From: JAFEBO01 sp036392375
GTDB taxonomy: Bacteria > Planctomycetota > Phycisphaerae > Phycisphaerales > UBA1924
Assembly (NCBI GenBank): GCA_036392375.1
Contig: DASVYC010000064.1
Span: 1-64,000, forward strand
Direction: 5' to 3'
DNA: 64,000 nucleotides
In this document: piece by piece, positions 7,725 through 15,574 of the stretch
Layout: each line of letters begins with the position of its first letter
Position numbering within the stretch: position 1 is the first letter of the stretch
Program-made: the position numbers and the translations under genes
The notes under the pieces: model-generated
What the model saw: the letters and a program-made list of their open reading frames with translations, nothing else
Databases searched by the model: none
Told to the model about the DNA's origin: nothing

Positions 7725-7818
7725 CTTCCACTCTCCGCGCCACTCCGCCTCCTCCGCCCCGCCGCGTTCTCTCCCGTATTTCCCGGCCCGCTCGTACAAT
7801 GCCGACAGGAGCTCTGCC

Positions 7819-8733
7819 ATGAAGAAACGAATCAAGCGCCTCTTCGCCCTCGGTTTCGTCCTCATCCTGCTCGTCATCGGCGGCGTCGTCTTTGCAGTGA
7901 TGAACATCAACTCGCTCGCCAAGGCCGGTATCGAGAAGGGCGGCACCTACGCCCTCGGTACCAACACCACGCTGCAGTCCGCCAACGTCGGCATCCTCGG
8001 CGGCACGTTCTCCATGAACGGGCTCAACGTCGCCAATCCTCCGGGGTACAAAGCCCCGTCGTTCCTGTCGCTCGGCTCCGGCGGCGTCGCCGTGTCGTTC
8101 AACACGCTCAGCAAGCCGGTCGTCGAGCTGCCCAGGCTCAGCCTCGACAACCTGAACGTCGCGCTCGAAAAGTCCGGCGGCAAGGCGAACTTCAACGTCA
8201 TCCTTGATCACATCAAGAAGGTGGCCGATCAAGCCGGCGGCGGTGGACCCTCCACGGATGGCGGCGAGAAGAAGTTCGTCGTCAACGAGCTTTCGCTCAC
8301 CAACATCAAGATCAGCGTTGATCTCATCGGCGGCCCCGGCGATCTCACCAAGGTGAACATCCCGATCGACGAGATCAAGCTCAACAACGTGGGCAAGACC
8401 GGCACCGGTGTCGCCGGCACGGGCGTGACCATGAGCCAGCTCGCGTCGATCATCGTGGAAGCCGTGCTCGCCGCCGCGGCGGACAAGGGCGGCGGGATCC
8501 TCCCCGCCGACATCCTCGGCGACCTGCAGGGCGGGCTCGCGGGATTGGGTAATCTCGACAACCTCGGCATGTCGGTCGCGGCCAAGGTCCAGGGCACGAT
8601 CGAGAAGATCGGCGGCGATGCGGTGAAGAAGGTCACCGAGAAGCTCGGCGGCGAGGCGGGAAAGGTTGTCGAGGATGCGACCAAAAAGGTGACGGATCTG
8701 ATCCCGGGGATGAAGCAGCCCGAGAAGAAGTAG
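7819..8733 (+). CDS. AsmA-like membrane-anchored protein
   Basis: A 304-residue protein with one N-terminal membrane helix (LFALGFVLILLVIGGVVFAV) and a periplasmic domain rich in beta strands resembling the AsmA/DUF748 type: GTYALGTNTTLQSANVGILGG, LSLGSGGVAVSFNTLSKP, VVELPRLSLDNLNVALEKSG. The last ~60 residues are Lys/Val-rich helices. AsmA-like proteins are linked to outer-membrane lipid transport; with only one small domain this assignment is tentative. Start at 7819 follows AGGAG at 7806 with good spacing. The next gene runs convergently with a 6-bp gap. Confidence 0.65.
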   Translation: MKKRIKRLFALGFVLILLVIGGVVFAVMNINSLAKAGIEKGGTYALGTNTTLQSANVGILGGTFSMNGLNVANPPGYKAPSFLSLGSGGVAVSFNTLSKPVVELPRLSLDNLNVALEKSGGKANFNVILDHIKKVADQAGGGGPSTDGGEKKFVVNELSLTNIKISVDLIGGPGDLTKVNIPIDEIKLNNVGKTGTGVAGTGVTMSQLASIIVEAVLAAAADKGGGILPADILGDLQGGLAGLGNLDNLGMSVAAKVQGTIEKIGGDAVKKVTEKLGGEAGKVVEDATKKVTDLIPGMKQPEKK

Positions 8734-8739
8734 CCGCGA

Positions 8740-10536
8740 TCAAAAGCGGGGCTTGGGTTCGTCGCCCTTCGCTGGTTCGGGGGCCCCTCCGGTTCTCTCG
8801 GGCGCGGCCTTGGCCTTGCGGATGCGCTCGTCGATCTCCTTGGCCCACGTCGCTTCCCGTGTGCGAAGCCAGTCGCGCAGCGATTCCGCACGCGCCCAGT
8901 CGCGTTCGTCGATCGCGATCAACGCACGGTTGAACCGAGGCATCCAGCTCTCGCCCGGGCACGCCATCGCCTTCTCGAATGCCTCCGCCGCCCCGGCGTC
9001 CTTGGTGCGCAGCAGCGCCACGCCCAATTCGTTCCACGGGCGGGCGTCGTCCTTCATCTGGTCGGCCGCGGCCCGGAGGAACGGGATCGCCTCGCTCGCG
9101 CGCTTGAGCTCATTGAGCGCGATGCCCGCTCGCAGCATGAGCTCGGGATTATCCGCGTGCTTCAAGCCTTCCTTCGAAACCCTTGCGGCCTCTTCCCACC
9201 GGGCCAGACGGATGTTGGCCTCCGCGAGATTCTGCCACGCGGGTGAGTTGGTCGGATCCAGCTCCACCACGCGCGCGAACTGGTCCACGGCTTCGGCGGC
9301 CTTGCCGTACCGAACCATCAACGCGTACCCCATGCCGAAGATCGCGCCAGACGCCTTTGGATCGACCAGCGCCGCCTCGCGGTAGTAGTAGTACGCCCGA
9401 TCCAGATCGGACAACGCGTCGTGTATGTCGCCGGCATACTCCAGGATCTCGGCACGGTCGCGCCCCAGCGCCGCGGCCATGTCGATCAGCGGGGCCGCTG
9501 CCTTGGGGTCTTCGCGTATCTCCCTCTTGATGGCCGCAAGCCGGAAGTAGGCCTCCGCGTCGGCAGCGCCGTCGTCCACCAGCTTCTGCAACTGCGCCTC
9601 CGCCTCGTCGTAGCGTTTGAGCGTGCGCAGCACCGATGAATAGCTCTGCCTCGCCTCGGCGTCGTTTGGATCGAGCTCGATCGTCCGAGTCCAAGCCGCC
9701 AGCGACTCATCGAGGAGATCGTTGCGGACCAGCGCCTCGGCGTGCACACGATGGGCCCGGGGGTCCGTCGGGTCGGCCTTGGCCGCGCGCTCGGCCATTT
9801 CCAGACCTTTCTCGTTCTCGTCGGCGTCGAGCGCGTACCACGCCACGGAACGCAGCAGGCGGCTGCTCTGCGGGAACTTGGCAAGGCCTTCCTCGACGGC
9901 CCGGCGCGCTTCGTCGGTCTTCTCCTGTTTGGCGAGCGCGTCGCGCAGGCGGATGTACACCTCGTCGGGGTGATCGGGGAGTTCGATGGCCTTGCGGTAC
10001 TCCGCGGCCGCGTCGTCGTGTCGATTCAGGCGGGCGCGGTTGATGCCGACATTGATGCGCAGGCCCGCGTTCTGCGGATCGAGAGCCGCACCGCGGTCCC
10101 ACCACGGCGCCGCCTCCTGGTCACGCCCCGCCGCCGCAAGCGCGTACGCGAGCCACACGGCGCACTCGCCGCACGCGGGATCGCTCGTGGCGGCGGCGGT
10201 CGCGTGCGTGATGGCATCGTCGTACGAGTCTTGCCAGTACAACACCCGCGCCGCAACCAGGTGCGCGGTCACGTTGTCCGGATTCAATTGGAGCGATTCC
10301 TTCGCGCGATCCAGCGCATCGGCGTTGCGTCCCTGCTCGAGGTACACCATCGCCAGCTTCGAACGCGACGCGGCGGGATCGATCCCCGCGTCGATGCGGT
10401 CAAGCAATTCCACGGCGGCGCGGTCGCTGCTCGCGGCCGCCACCGAAACGGGCGTGGAGACCGCCGAGCGGCACCCGCCCGCGAACGCGATCAACACCCC
10501 AACCACGGACAGAACAACGAAGCTGTGAAGACGCAT
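8740..10536 (-). CDS. TPR-repeat lipoprotein
   Basis: A 598-residue protein with a lipobox (LIAFAGGC at about residues 15-22) followed by at least ten tetratricopeptide repeats, for example LAMVYLEQGRNADALDRAKE, and INVGINRARLNRHDDAAAEY. The C-terminus is charged and proline-rich (PKPRF end). It is probably tethered to a membrane on the periplasmic side and acts as a scaffold. No partner can be named from the neighbours. Start at 10536 gives a clean signal sequence MRLHSFVVLSVVGVLIAF. Confidence 0.85.
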   Translation of the reverse strand: MRLHSFVVLSVVGVLIAFAGGCRSAVSTPVSVAAASSDRAAVELLDRIDAGIDPAASRSKLAMVYLEQGRNADALDRAKESLQLNPDNVTAHLVAARVLYWQDSYDDAITHATAAATSDPACGECAVWLAYALAAAGRDQEAAPWWDRGAALDPQNAGLRINVGINRARLNRHDDAAAEYRKAIELPDHPDEVYIRLRDALAKQEKTDEARRAVEEGLAKFPQSSRLLRSVAWYALDADENEKGLEMAERAAKADPTDPRAHRVHAEALVRNDLLDESLAAWTRTIELDPNDAEARQSYSSVLRTLKRYDEAEAQLQKLVDDGAADAEAYFRLAAIKREIREDPKAAAPLIDMAAALGRDRAEILEYAGDIHDALSDLDRAYYYYREAALVDPKASGAIFGMGYALMVRYGKAAEAVDQFARVVELDPTNSPAWQNLAEANIRLARWEEAARVSKEGLKHADNPELMLRAGIALNELKRASEAIPFLRAAADQMKDDARPWNELGVALLRTKDAGAAEAFEKAMACPGESWMPRFNRALIAIDERDWARAESLRDWLRTREATWAKEIDERIRKAKAAPERTGGAPEPAKGDEPKPRF

Positions 10537-10634
10537 GCGAGGCTCCCGAGCGGAAATCCGAGGTGAGAATACTCGAAACTACCGATCCCGCGGCGAGATA
10601 CGGCACGGCCCGGCGGTACGCACCACATGCTGGT

Positions 10635-10662
10635 TTGACAGCCGCGTCGGACTTGCTATGCT
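10635..10662 (+). promoter_or_regulatory. sigma70-type promoter of the riboswitch operon
   Basis: Consensus -35 TTGACA (10635-10640), 16-bp spacer, -10 TATGCT (10657-10662), with the TG-like context just before the -10. The predicted transcription start, about 7 bases on, coincides with the first base of the cobalamin aptamer closing stem at 10669. Confidence 0.7.
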
Positions 10663-10668
10663 GCCGTT

Positions 10669-10921
10669 GTCCCTCGGTGCCTGCCTCGTGTTCTGCACGA
10701 GTCGAGCTGAAAAGGGAAGTGTGGTGAGGTGCATGGCCCTGCCGTTCACCGATTCCACCGCGGACGCGCCGCCGTGACGGGCTTGGCGCTCTCCAGGGGC
10801 TTGCGAGCGGGTTCGCCTGAACTCGACCGCTGGCCCAGCCACTGCCGACGCTCTTCTCCAGAGCGGACCGGCGGGAAGGCGGAGAGTGCTGTACCCGAAG
10901 CCGGAAGACCTGCCGATGGAC
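10669..10921 (+). promoter_or_regulatory. cobalamin (B12) riboswitch
   Basis: Aptamer recognised from its conserved words in the right order: GGTGCC (10676), a small hairpin TCGTG/CACGA (10686-10700), GAAAAGGGAA (10709-10718), the CACTG box near 10840, and GAAGCCGGAAGACCTGCC (10897-10914). The closing stem P1 pairs 10669-10677 with 10913-10921 with a single mismatch. A 7-bp hairpin CACGGGA/TCCCGTG follows at 10927-10943 without a T-run, so control may be translational. The long middle part (10750-10835) is an enlarged peripheral arm. By analogy with the family, adenosyl- or methylcobalamin binding would lower expression of the genes that start at 11202. Confidence 0.85.
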
Positions 10922-11107
10922 GCCGCACGGGATGTTCCCGTGACGGTTGACTGGCGGCCCTCGCGAATCGGGGCGGTCGGTGGAAGCGCTCGCGTTGTCC
11001 TCACGCGGCGTGCCCCCACTGAAACCACCGCTCCGGCGCAGGCTCCTGCTGCGGCGTTGTTGTCATGCGTTGTCATGACCTGCGTCGCGGGAGAGCCGTG
11101 CGTGTGA
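10916..11107 (+). CDS. possible short leader ORF starting inside the riboswitch
   Basis: A 63-codon frame whose ATG (10916) lies within the 3' strand of the riboswitch closing stem and which ends at 11107, 94 bp before the surface-protein gene. The peptide (MDAARDVPVTVDWRPSRI at its start) has no recognisable domain; the middle is Thr/Ala/Pro-rich. Its codon use is only moderately GC-biased at third positions. If translated it would be switched directly by P1 formation. It may equally be an untranslated leader. Confidence 0.25.
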   Translation: MDAARDVPVTVDWRPSRIGAVGGSARVVLTRRAPTETTAPAQAPAAALLSCVVMTCVAGEPCV

Positions 11108-11201
11108 AGGCCGCCGCCTTGGCGAGGAACGCCCCGCGCGATTCGGGGTGGCGTGGCCGGTCTTTGTGCGCTCACGCACGAAAATCGGATGGAGAGATCT
11201 C

Positions 11202-11993
11202 ATGTTGCGTTTGGTTGTGTTGTCCGGCGTCGTCGGTGTTGTTGTGTCGTCCGCGGCGGTCGCGTCGCCGTTTGCCACCTCGTGGTCCAGCTTTGTGCCC
11301 GGTGTGGGCGGGAGCGCGACCTACGCGGATCCGGCGGCAGCCCTCGGTTCGCCGACACGGTTCACCGGTGTGCAGTTTGGTTTTCCCGGCGCGGTGACGC
11401 CCTTCAACCCCCCGTTTGATCCGGGCGATTTCGTCAGCATCGGCAAGGGCGGCTCGCTCGTGCTTGGCTTTGACCTCGATGTGCAGAACCGCCCGAGCAA
11501 TCCGTTCGGCGTGGACTTCATCGTGTTCGGCAACTGGTTCTACGCCGATGGCGGCGGGTTCGCGAGCAGCAAGTTCGGCAACCGCAACGCCACCATCGAA
11601 GTCTCGAAGAACGGCACCGACTGGTTCCTCGTGCCCGGCGCCAACCCCACCAGCGGCTACGCGACGCTGGGGTACAGCGATCTCCCGTCGCCCTACGAGA
11701 GTTCGCCGGGCGCGGTGCCGACGGACTTCACCAAGGCGGTTGATCCCTCGTTCGATCCGATCGGCAAGACCTACGCCCAGATCGTCGCCGGCTACAACGG
11801 CAGCGGCGGCGGGACGGGCGTCGATTTCTCTGCCACCGGGCTCGACTTCATCCGCTTCGTGCGGCTCACCAACCTGAGCGACAGCCCGGGCTCGCTCAAC
11901 ATCGACGCGATCGCGGCGGTGCCTTCGCCCGTCACCGCGTCGCTCTTCGTGATCGCGACGCTCATCGCGCCGAGGAGGCGTCGCGGGTGCTGA
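11202..11993 (+). CDS. secreted surface protein with PEP-CTERM-like tail, B12-riboswitch regulated
   Basis: A 263-residue exported protein. Signal peptide LRLVVLSGVVGVVVSSAAVAS; a single beta-rich domain with LVLGFDLDVQNRPSNPFGVD, FIVFGNWFYAD, IEVSKNGTDWFLVPG and DFIRFVRLTNLSD, a pattern seen in surface proteins with a discoidin-like fold; a C-terminal tail VPSPVTASLFVIATLIAP then RRRRG, resembling a PEP-CTERM sorting signal. GGAGAG at 11190-11195 supports the ATG at 11202. First long gene after the cobalamin riboswitch; its stop overlaps the next gene by 7 bp. I infer a role in capture of corrinoids or of another B12-linked substrate; the sequence does not prove this. Confidence 0.75.
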   Translation: MLRLVVLSGVVGVVVSSAAVASPFATSWSSFVPGVGGSATYADPAAALGSPTRFTGVQFGFPGAVTPFNPPFDPGDFVSIGKGGSLVLGFDLDVQNRPSNPFGVDFIVFGNWFYADGGGFASSKFGNRNATIEVSKNGTDWFLVPGANPTSGYATLGYSDLPSPYESSPGAVPTDFTKAVDPSFDPIGKTYAQIVAGYNGSGGGTGVDFSATGLDFIRFVRLTNLSDSPGSLNIDAIAAVPSPVTASLFVIATLIAPRRRRGC

Positions 11994-13696
11994 ACCCACG
12001 CGAGTCATTCCGGTCTCGAACCCTCGCGTACAGCGAGGATTGGATATCTCGTGCGCCGGGGCGGGGACGCCCCGGCTCGCTTTTGGTGACACGCCGCGCA
12101 CCGCGCTGGCATGCTCGTCTCGCTGCCTTGACCAACCCCCTCTCTCTGTGCCTCTGTGCCTCTGTGGTGAGTGCCTTTGCCTTGAGCGCCGCAAGCGCCC
12201 AGCAGACTTGGCCCACGCTCGGCGGCAACGCCGCGCGGACCTCGGTCACTACGCAGCCGGTGCCCGATCTCACGCAGCAAACTTGGACTTGCTCCCTCGA
12301 CGAGCAGTCGCGGACGATTACGTTTCAGGCCAAGGCTGGCGTCGCCGTCTCGCCGACGCACGTGCTGGCGGCGGGGTTCATCAACGACGGCGGCACGACT
12401 TGGAAACTCTTCTGGATCAACCGGCGCAGCGGCGTGGTCGAGCGCTCGGCCGCCATCGACGCGACGGTGCTGGAGAGCCTCACCTCCCCCACCATCGACA
12501 GTGCTTCGAACACGGTGCTGGTCGCCAGCGGCTCGACGCTCGCCGCGTTCGATCTTGCCAGCGGCGCGACGCGTTTTGAGACCTCGTTCATCAACCCGCT
12601 GGTGAACGTCTCGCCGCTGGTCGTGCGGAGCTTCCACGCGCCGGCGCGGGTCTTTGTCACCGATTACGACGGCTTCGGTGACTCGGCCTCGCTGCACTGC
12701 ATCAATCTCGACGCGTTCTCGACCCGGAATCCCTTCACGCTCGGGCAGGTGATCTGGTCGGCGCCGATCGGCGCCTCGTCGGGCAACACCCCGGCGTACG
12801 ACGCGGCACGCGGGCGGGTGATCGCCGCAGCGGTCGGGCTGTTTGCGTGCGACCCCGGCGAGGTGCTGGCGTTCCCGGCCCATGCGACCGAGACGCCGAC
12901 CCCGGCGTGGCGGTTCGTGAATCCGAGCGGCGCGGGTTTCTTCGGGGGCGTGTCGGTCGACGGCTCGACGGTCCTTGCCGCGTCGTACGCGTTCTTCGGC
13001 GGGCTCAGTTCGGGCAATCTCGTTCGCTTGCGGGCCGACAACGGCGCGCTGCTCAGCAACACCGCCGCCAATCGCACGGCGGCGATCCCGGTCTCGCTCC
13101 CGGGCGACACGCTCGGCCGCGTCGTGCTTTCCACCGGTGTGCAGGGCTTCGGCTCGCTGCCGTCGCTGCAGGTCTTTGGGTTTTCGCCGTCCTTCTCGAA
13201 CACGTTCAGTTGGTCGACGCACCTCCGCACCTGGACCGACAGCAACAACAACGCGATCATCGAGAGCGGCGAGTTCACGCCCATCGGTGGGTGGAACCTG
13301 CAGCCGGTCGTCTCAATATCGAGTGGCGGGACGCGCCTCGTCGTCGGCGGCGGTGACAACGTGCTCCGCGTCTTGAACCTTGGCAACGTGACGGGCTCGA
13401 CGAGCGCCGTGTCGATAGTGCAAAGTGCGACTGCGATCACCGGCTCGCCCGCGATCGCGGGGGGCAACCTCTACGCGATCGGCACCACCGGGCTACGCAG
13501 CTTCGGACCCGCGCCGCTGCTGCTCGACGTGAACCGTGATGGCCGCGTGGATGTCGAGGACATCTACGCGTGGGAGCAGGCCCGCGGGTCACGCGATGTG
13601 GATGGGAGCGGCACGGTGAACGCGGCGGATCGTGAGCTATTGATCAATGCGATTCGCGCGAACGAGGAAGCCGAGCAGACGGAGGGAAGGCGATGA
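11987..13696 (+). CDS. exported PQQ-like beta-propeller with C-terminal dockerin
   Basis: Up to 569 residues. After a signal-like segment (LCLCASVVSAFALSAASA, cleaved before QQTWP) come propeller blades with words such as LFWINRRSGVVERSA, VLVASGSTLAAFDLASGATR and RLVVGGGDNVLRVLNLG, then a dockerin-type pair of EF-hand loops, LDVNRDGRVDVEDI and SRDVDGSGTVNAADRE. The GTG at 11987 overlaps the previous gene by 7 bp and follows AGGAGG at the right distance, suggesting coupling; an alternative TTG at 12128 would start directly at the signal peptide. The extra N-terminal 47 codons carry a repeat hairpin (12055-12076) and end at a CTCTGTGC word repeat. Propellers such as BtuG bind B12 on Bacteroides surfaces, a precedent for the inferred role. 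Confidence 0.75.
   Translation: MLNPRESFRSRTLAYSEDWISRAPGRGRPGSLLVTRRAPRWHARLAALTNPLSLCLCASVVSAFALSAASAQQTWPTLGGNAARTSVTTQPVPDLTQQTWTCSLDEQSRTITFQAKAGVAVSPTHVLAAGFINDGGTTWKLFWINRRSGVVERSAAIDATVLESLTSPTIDSASNTVLVASGSTLAAFDLASGATRFETSFINPLVNVSPLVVRSFHAPARVFVTDYDGFGDSASLHCINLDAFSTRNPFTLGQVIWSAPIGASSGNTPAYDAARGRVIAAAVGLFACDPGEVLAFPAHATETPTPAWRFVNPSGAGFFGGVSVDGSTVLAASYAFFGGLSSGNLVRLRADNGALLSNTAANRTAAIPVSLPGDTLGRVVLSTGVQGFGSLPSLQVFGFSPSFSNTFSWSTHLRTWTDSNNNAIIESGEFTPIGGWNLQPVVSISSGGTRLVVGGGDNVLRVLNLGNVTGSTSAVSIVQSATAITGSPAIAGGNLYAIGTTGLRSFGPAPLLLDVNRDGRVDVEDIYAWEQARGSRDVDGSGTVNAADRELLINAIRANEEAEQTEGRR
12055..12076. repeat. 9-bp stem palindrome in the propeller gene leader
   Basis: GCCGGGGCG-GGGA-CGCCCCGGC followed by CTCGCTTTT. 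If the propeller gene starts at 12128 this is an intergenic attenuator or terminator; if it starts at 11987 the palindrome is translated as part of the leader (APGRGRPGS). Confidence 0.6.
12139..12167. repeat. CTCTGTGC word repeat within the signal peptide coding region
   Basis: Three near-identical units based on CTCTGTGC, the last ending CTCTGTGG, are read as LSLCLCASV in the signal peptide of the propeller protein. A related word string (CTCTCTGCGTCTGCCTGTG) occurs in the signal peptide of the lipoprotein at 42359. Confidence 0.5.
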
Positions 13697-14757
13697 ACTT
13701 CCTCCGTACGGCAATCGCGGCCTCGCGCCTCCTCTCCCCGCGCCGGCGGGGAGAGGACGACTTGAGGCAGAGCCTCAAGTCAGGTGAGGGGACTGCGCGC
13801 GCCAACCCGCCGCACACACTCGGACACCCAACGCCCCTCCCCGGCCTCGCCCTCTCGGGGCTCGGCCACCCCTCCCCGCTGCGCGGGGCGGGGAGGCGCG
13901 ATCGCGGCGTCTCCGCTTTCACGCTCATCGAGCTGCTCATTGTCATCGCCATCGTCGCGCTCCTGATCGCGCTGGCTTTGCCGTCGCTCCGCGGCGCGAT
14001 CGCGGCGTCGCGGACCACCAAGTGCCTGTCGAATCAGCGTCAACTCGGCGTCGCCTGGACGATGTACGCGAACACCTATCGCGATCTCGCGACACCGGCC
14101 GCGTACTGGCGGCAGGAGCAGATCGGGTCTGGCCCGGTCGTGTACTGGTTCGGAGCGGATGCGCCGGAGAGCACGCCGGAGGGGGCCCCGACCAGCGGGC
14201 TGCTGACGCCGTTCTTCTCGGCGGCGCGTTCCGAGCGGGGGGCGCTGGAATGTCCGGAACAGCCCTCAGGCACGTACACACCCCAGACCAAGCACCTCAA
14301 GTTCTCAACGACCTACGGCTACAACGGCTATTACCTCACGCCATTGATGACCCCGGGATGGGGAGATCAGATCGGTTCCCGCCCGTGGCGGCGGACCTCC
14401 GACATCGTGCAACCCTCGTCTCTGATGGTCTTCGCGGACACGATTCTCGCGGGAACATCGGCGACTTCAATGCCGCGATCGAGCGCGCTGCTCGATCCGC
14501 CGCTGCTCTTCTCGCCATCATCGGGATGGGCCAACAACCTGAGCCCGACGACGGCTTTCCGACACGCGGGTCGTCAACGCACCGGTGCGCTCGCGGCGGG
14601 CGTACGCGCCGACGGCAGCGCAAGCGCATCAACAACCAGCGCCGAGCTGCTCCGCCGTGATGCACGCGGGCGGGTTCTTGGTGTTGGCAGTTTCTCCAAA
14701 ACACCGGATCCCTGGTACGTGCCTGATTGGCAAGCGTGGCGCTCGACGATAAACTGA
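13693..14757 (+). CDS. type II/IV pseudopilin with a repeat element translated in its leader
   Basis: A 354-residue prepilin-like protein. The class III signal AFTLIELLIVIAIVALLIAL is recognised by prepilin peptidase, with the invariant Glu at position +5, followed by a helix and a globular domain ending in planctomycete pseudopilin style. The start ATG at 13693 overlaps the upstream stop (ATGA), implying translational coupling. Prepilin leaders are usually 6-30 residues; here about 75 residues precede the cleavage site, because a ~179-bp palindromic element (13725-13903) lies in frame between the start and the AFTLIEL motif, and no other ATG or GTG is in frame. Part of the B12-riboswitch operon; role in that context unknown. 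Confidence 0.8.
   Translation: MNFLRTAIAASRLLSPRRRGEDDLRQSLKSGEGTARANPPHTLGHPTPLPGLALSGLGHPSPLRGAGRRDRGVSAFTLIELLIVIAIVALLIALALPSLRGAIAASRTTKCLSNQRQLGVAWTMYANTYRDLATPAAYWRQEQIGSGPVVYWFGADAPESTPEGAPTSGLLTPFFSAARSERGALECPEQPSGTYTPQTKHLKFSTTYGYNGYYLTPLMTPGWGDQIGSRPWRRTSDIVQPSSLMVFADTILAGTSATSMPRSSALLDPPLLFSPSSGWANNLSPTTAFRHAGRQRTGALAAGVRADGSASASTTSAELLRRDARGRVLGVGSFSKTPDPWYVPDWQAWRSTIN
13725..13903. repeat. palindromic repeat element, translated copy (copy B)
   Basis: Inverted copy of the element at 2554-2727. The outer words are the same (GCGCCTCCTCTCCCCG at the left, CCCCTCCCCGCTGCGCGGGG at the right) while the centre differs and contains its own small palindrome CTTGAGGC-AGA-GCCTCAAG (13761-13779). 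Its length keeps the host reading frame open, adding about 60 residues rich in Arg, Pro, Gly and Ser to the pseudopilin leader. Confidence 0.8.
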
Positions 14758-14778
14758 GGTCTTCCGGGGAGCACACGA

Positions 14779-14997
14779 GTGGTCGATCGCTGCGTCTGCA
14801 AGAGTGTTTCGTTCGCGCGACTGAAGGAGCTGGCCGCTCAGGGCCTCGCCGATCTCGATGCGCTCTCAAAGAAAACCGGCTGCGGCACGGGCTGCGGCTT
14901 GTGCGTGCCTTACATCCGCGTCGTGCTCGCGACCGGACGCACAAACCTGCCGATCATGACCAGCCATCAGATCGAGAAGTTCCTGGCGACCGCCTGA
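14779..14997 (+). CDS. BFD-like [2Fe-2S]-binding protein
   Basis: A 72-residue protein of the BFD-like (bacterioferritin-associated ferredoxin) type. Conserved cysteines: CVC near the N-terminus, then GCGTGCGLCVPYI, which could ligate a [2Fe-2S] cluster. The rest is a helical bundle (FARLKELAAQGLADLD). GTG start at 14779 lies 21 bp after the pseudopilin stop with a purine-rich stretch upstream, so it is probably the last gene of the riboswitch operon. Possible role: electron transfer or iron-sulfur delivery to an unseen partner. A second copy follows at 15214. Confidence 0.8.
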   Translation: MVDRCVCKSVSFARLKELAAQGLADLDALSKKTGCGTGCGLCVPYIRVVLATGRTNLPIMTSHQIEKFLATA

Positions 14998-15159
14998 ACT
15001 CCCCATCCTCACAATCCGTATGCGCATGTCCGTTACGCGTGGTGCTTTTGGGGGCAAACGCATCCATAAAGCCGCCACTTTTTCGAGGCCGTCCACGCTA
15101 TCGCACGTCCGTGGATGAACAAAAGGTCGATGAAGTGTTCGAGTTCAATGACGAGGGCA

Positions 15160-15183
15160 TTGACAAAGCCCACCCTCATCGTG
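15160..15183 (+). promoter_or_regulatory. candidate promoter of the second BFD-like gene
   Basis: A perfect -35 TTGACA at 15160-15165 lies about 50 bp before the ATG at 15214. The -10 is poor (CATGCT or TGTAGA at 17-19 bp), so only the -35 is convincing. It sits in a 216-bp gap that holds no other recognisable gene. Confidence 0.3.
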
Positions 15184-15213
15184 CATGCTTGTAGAGATCG
15201 GGGATATTCCGGC

Positions 15214-15552
15214 ATGTCTGTTTCGAGCTGCATCTGCTACCGCACCGACTTCGCCGCTCTCAAGGCGATCGCTGTCGCATCCGGCGGCGGGCTGCAGGAG
15301 CTCCACGCCGCCACCGGTTGCGGCTCGCGCTGCGGGCTGTGCATCCCGTACATCCGGCTGATGCTGATGACCGGGATGACCGAGCTGCCGCCCATGATGC
15401 CCGACGACTTCAAGCGCTTCGGCGTCCGCTGCAGCACGCTGGAGCGGCTCGTGAAGCAGCTCGGCGATCGCGGTGAACCGGTGACCTGCGACCCCGACGC
15501 CGCGAGCAAGATCGCCGCCGCATGCCCTCAGGCCGACCGCGGTTCCGAGTGA
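15214..15552 (+). CDS. second BFD-like [2Fe-2S]-binding protein with C-terminal extension
   Basis: A 112-residue relative of the protein at 14779. It has CIC near the N-terminus and GCGSRCGLCIPYIRLMLMTG, the same cysteine spacing as its neighbour, then about 45 extra residues (VTCDPDAASKIAAACP) with two more cysteines. The start at 15214 aligns it with the neighbour's N-terminus and removes 33 unrelated residues. Likely a tandem duplication with divergence. The cluster ligands are inferred from the family pattern. Confidence 0.75.
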   Translation: MSVSSCICYRTDFAALKAIAVASGGGLQELHAATGCGSRCGLCIPYIRLMLMTGMTELPPMMPDDFKRFGVRCSTLERLVKQLGDRGEPVTCDPDAASKIAAACPQADRGSE

Positions 15553-15574
15553 GGCGTCCCGTCGCGACTCCCGC

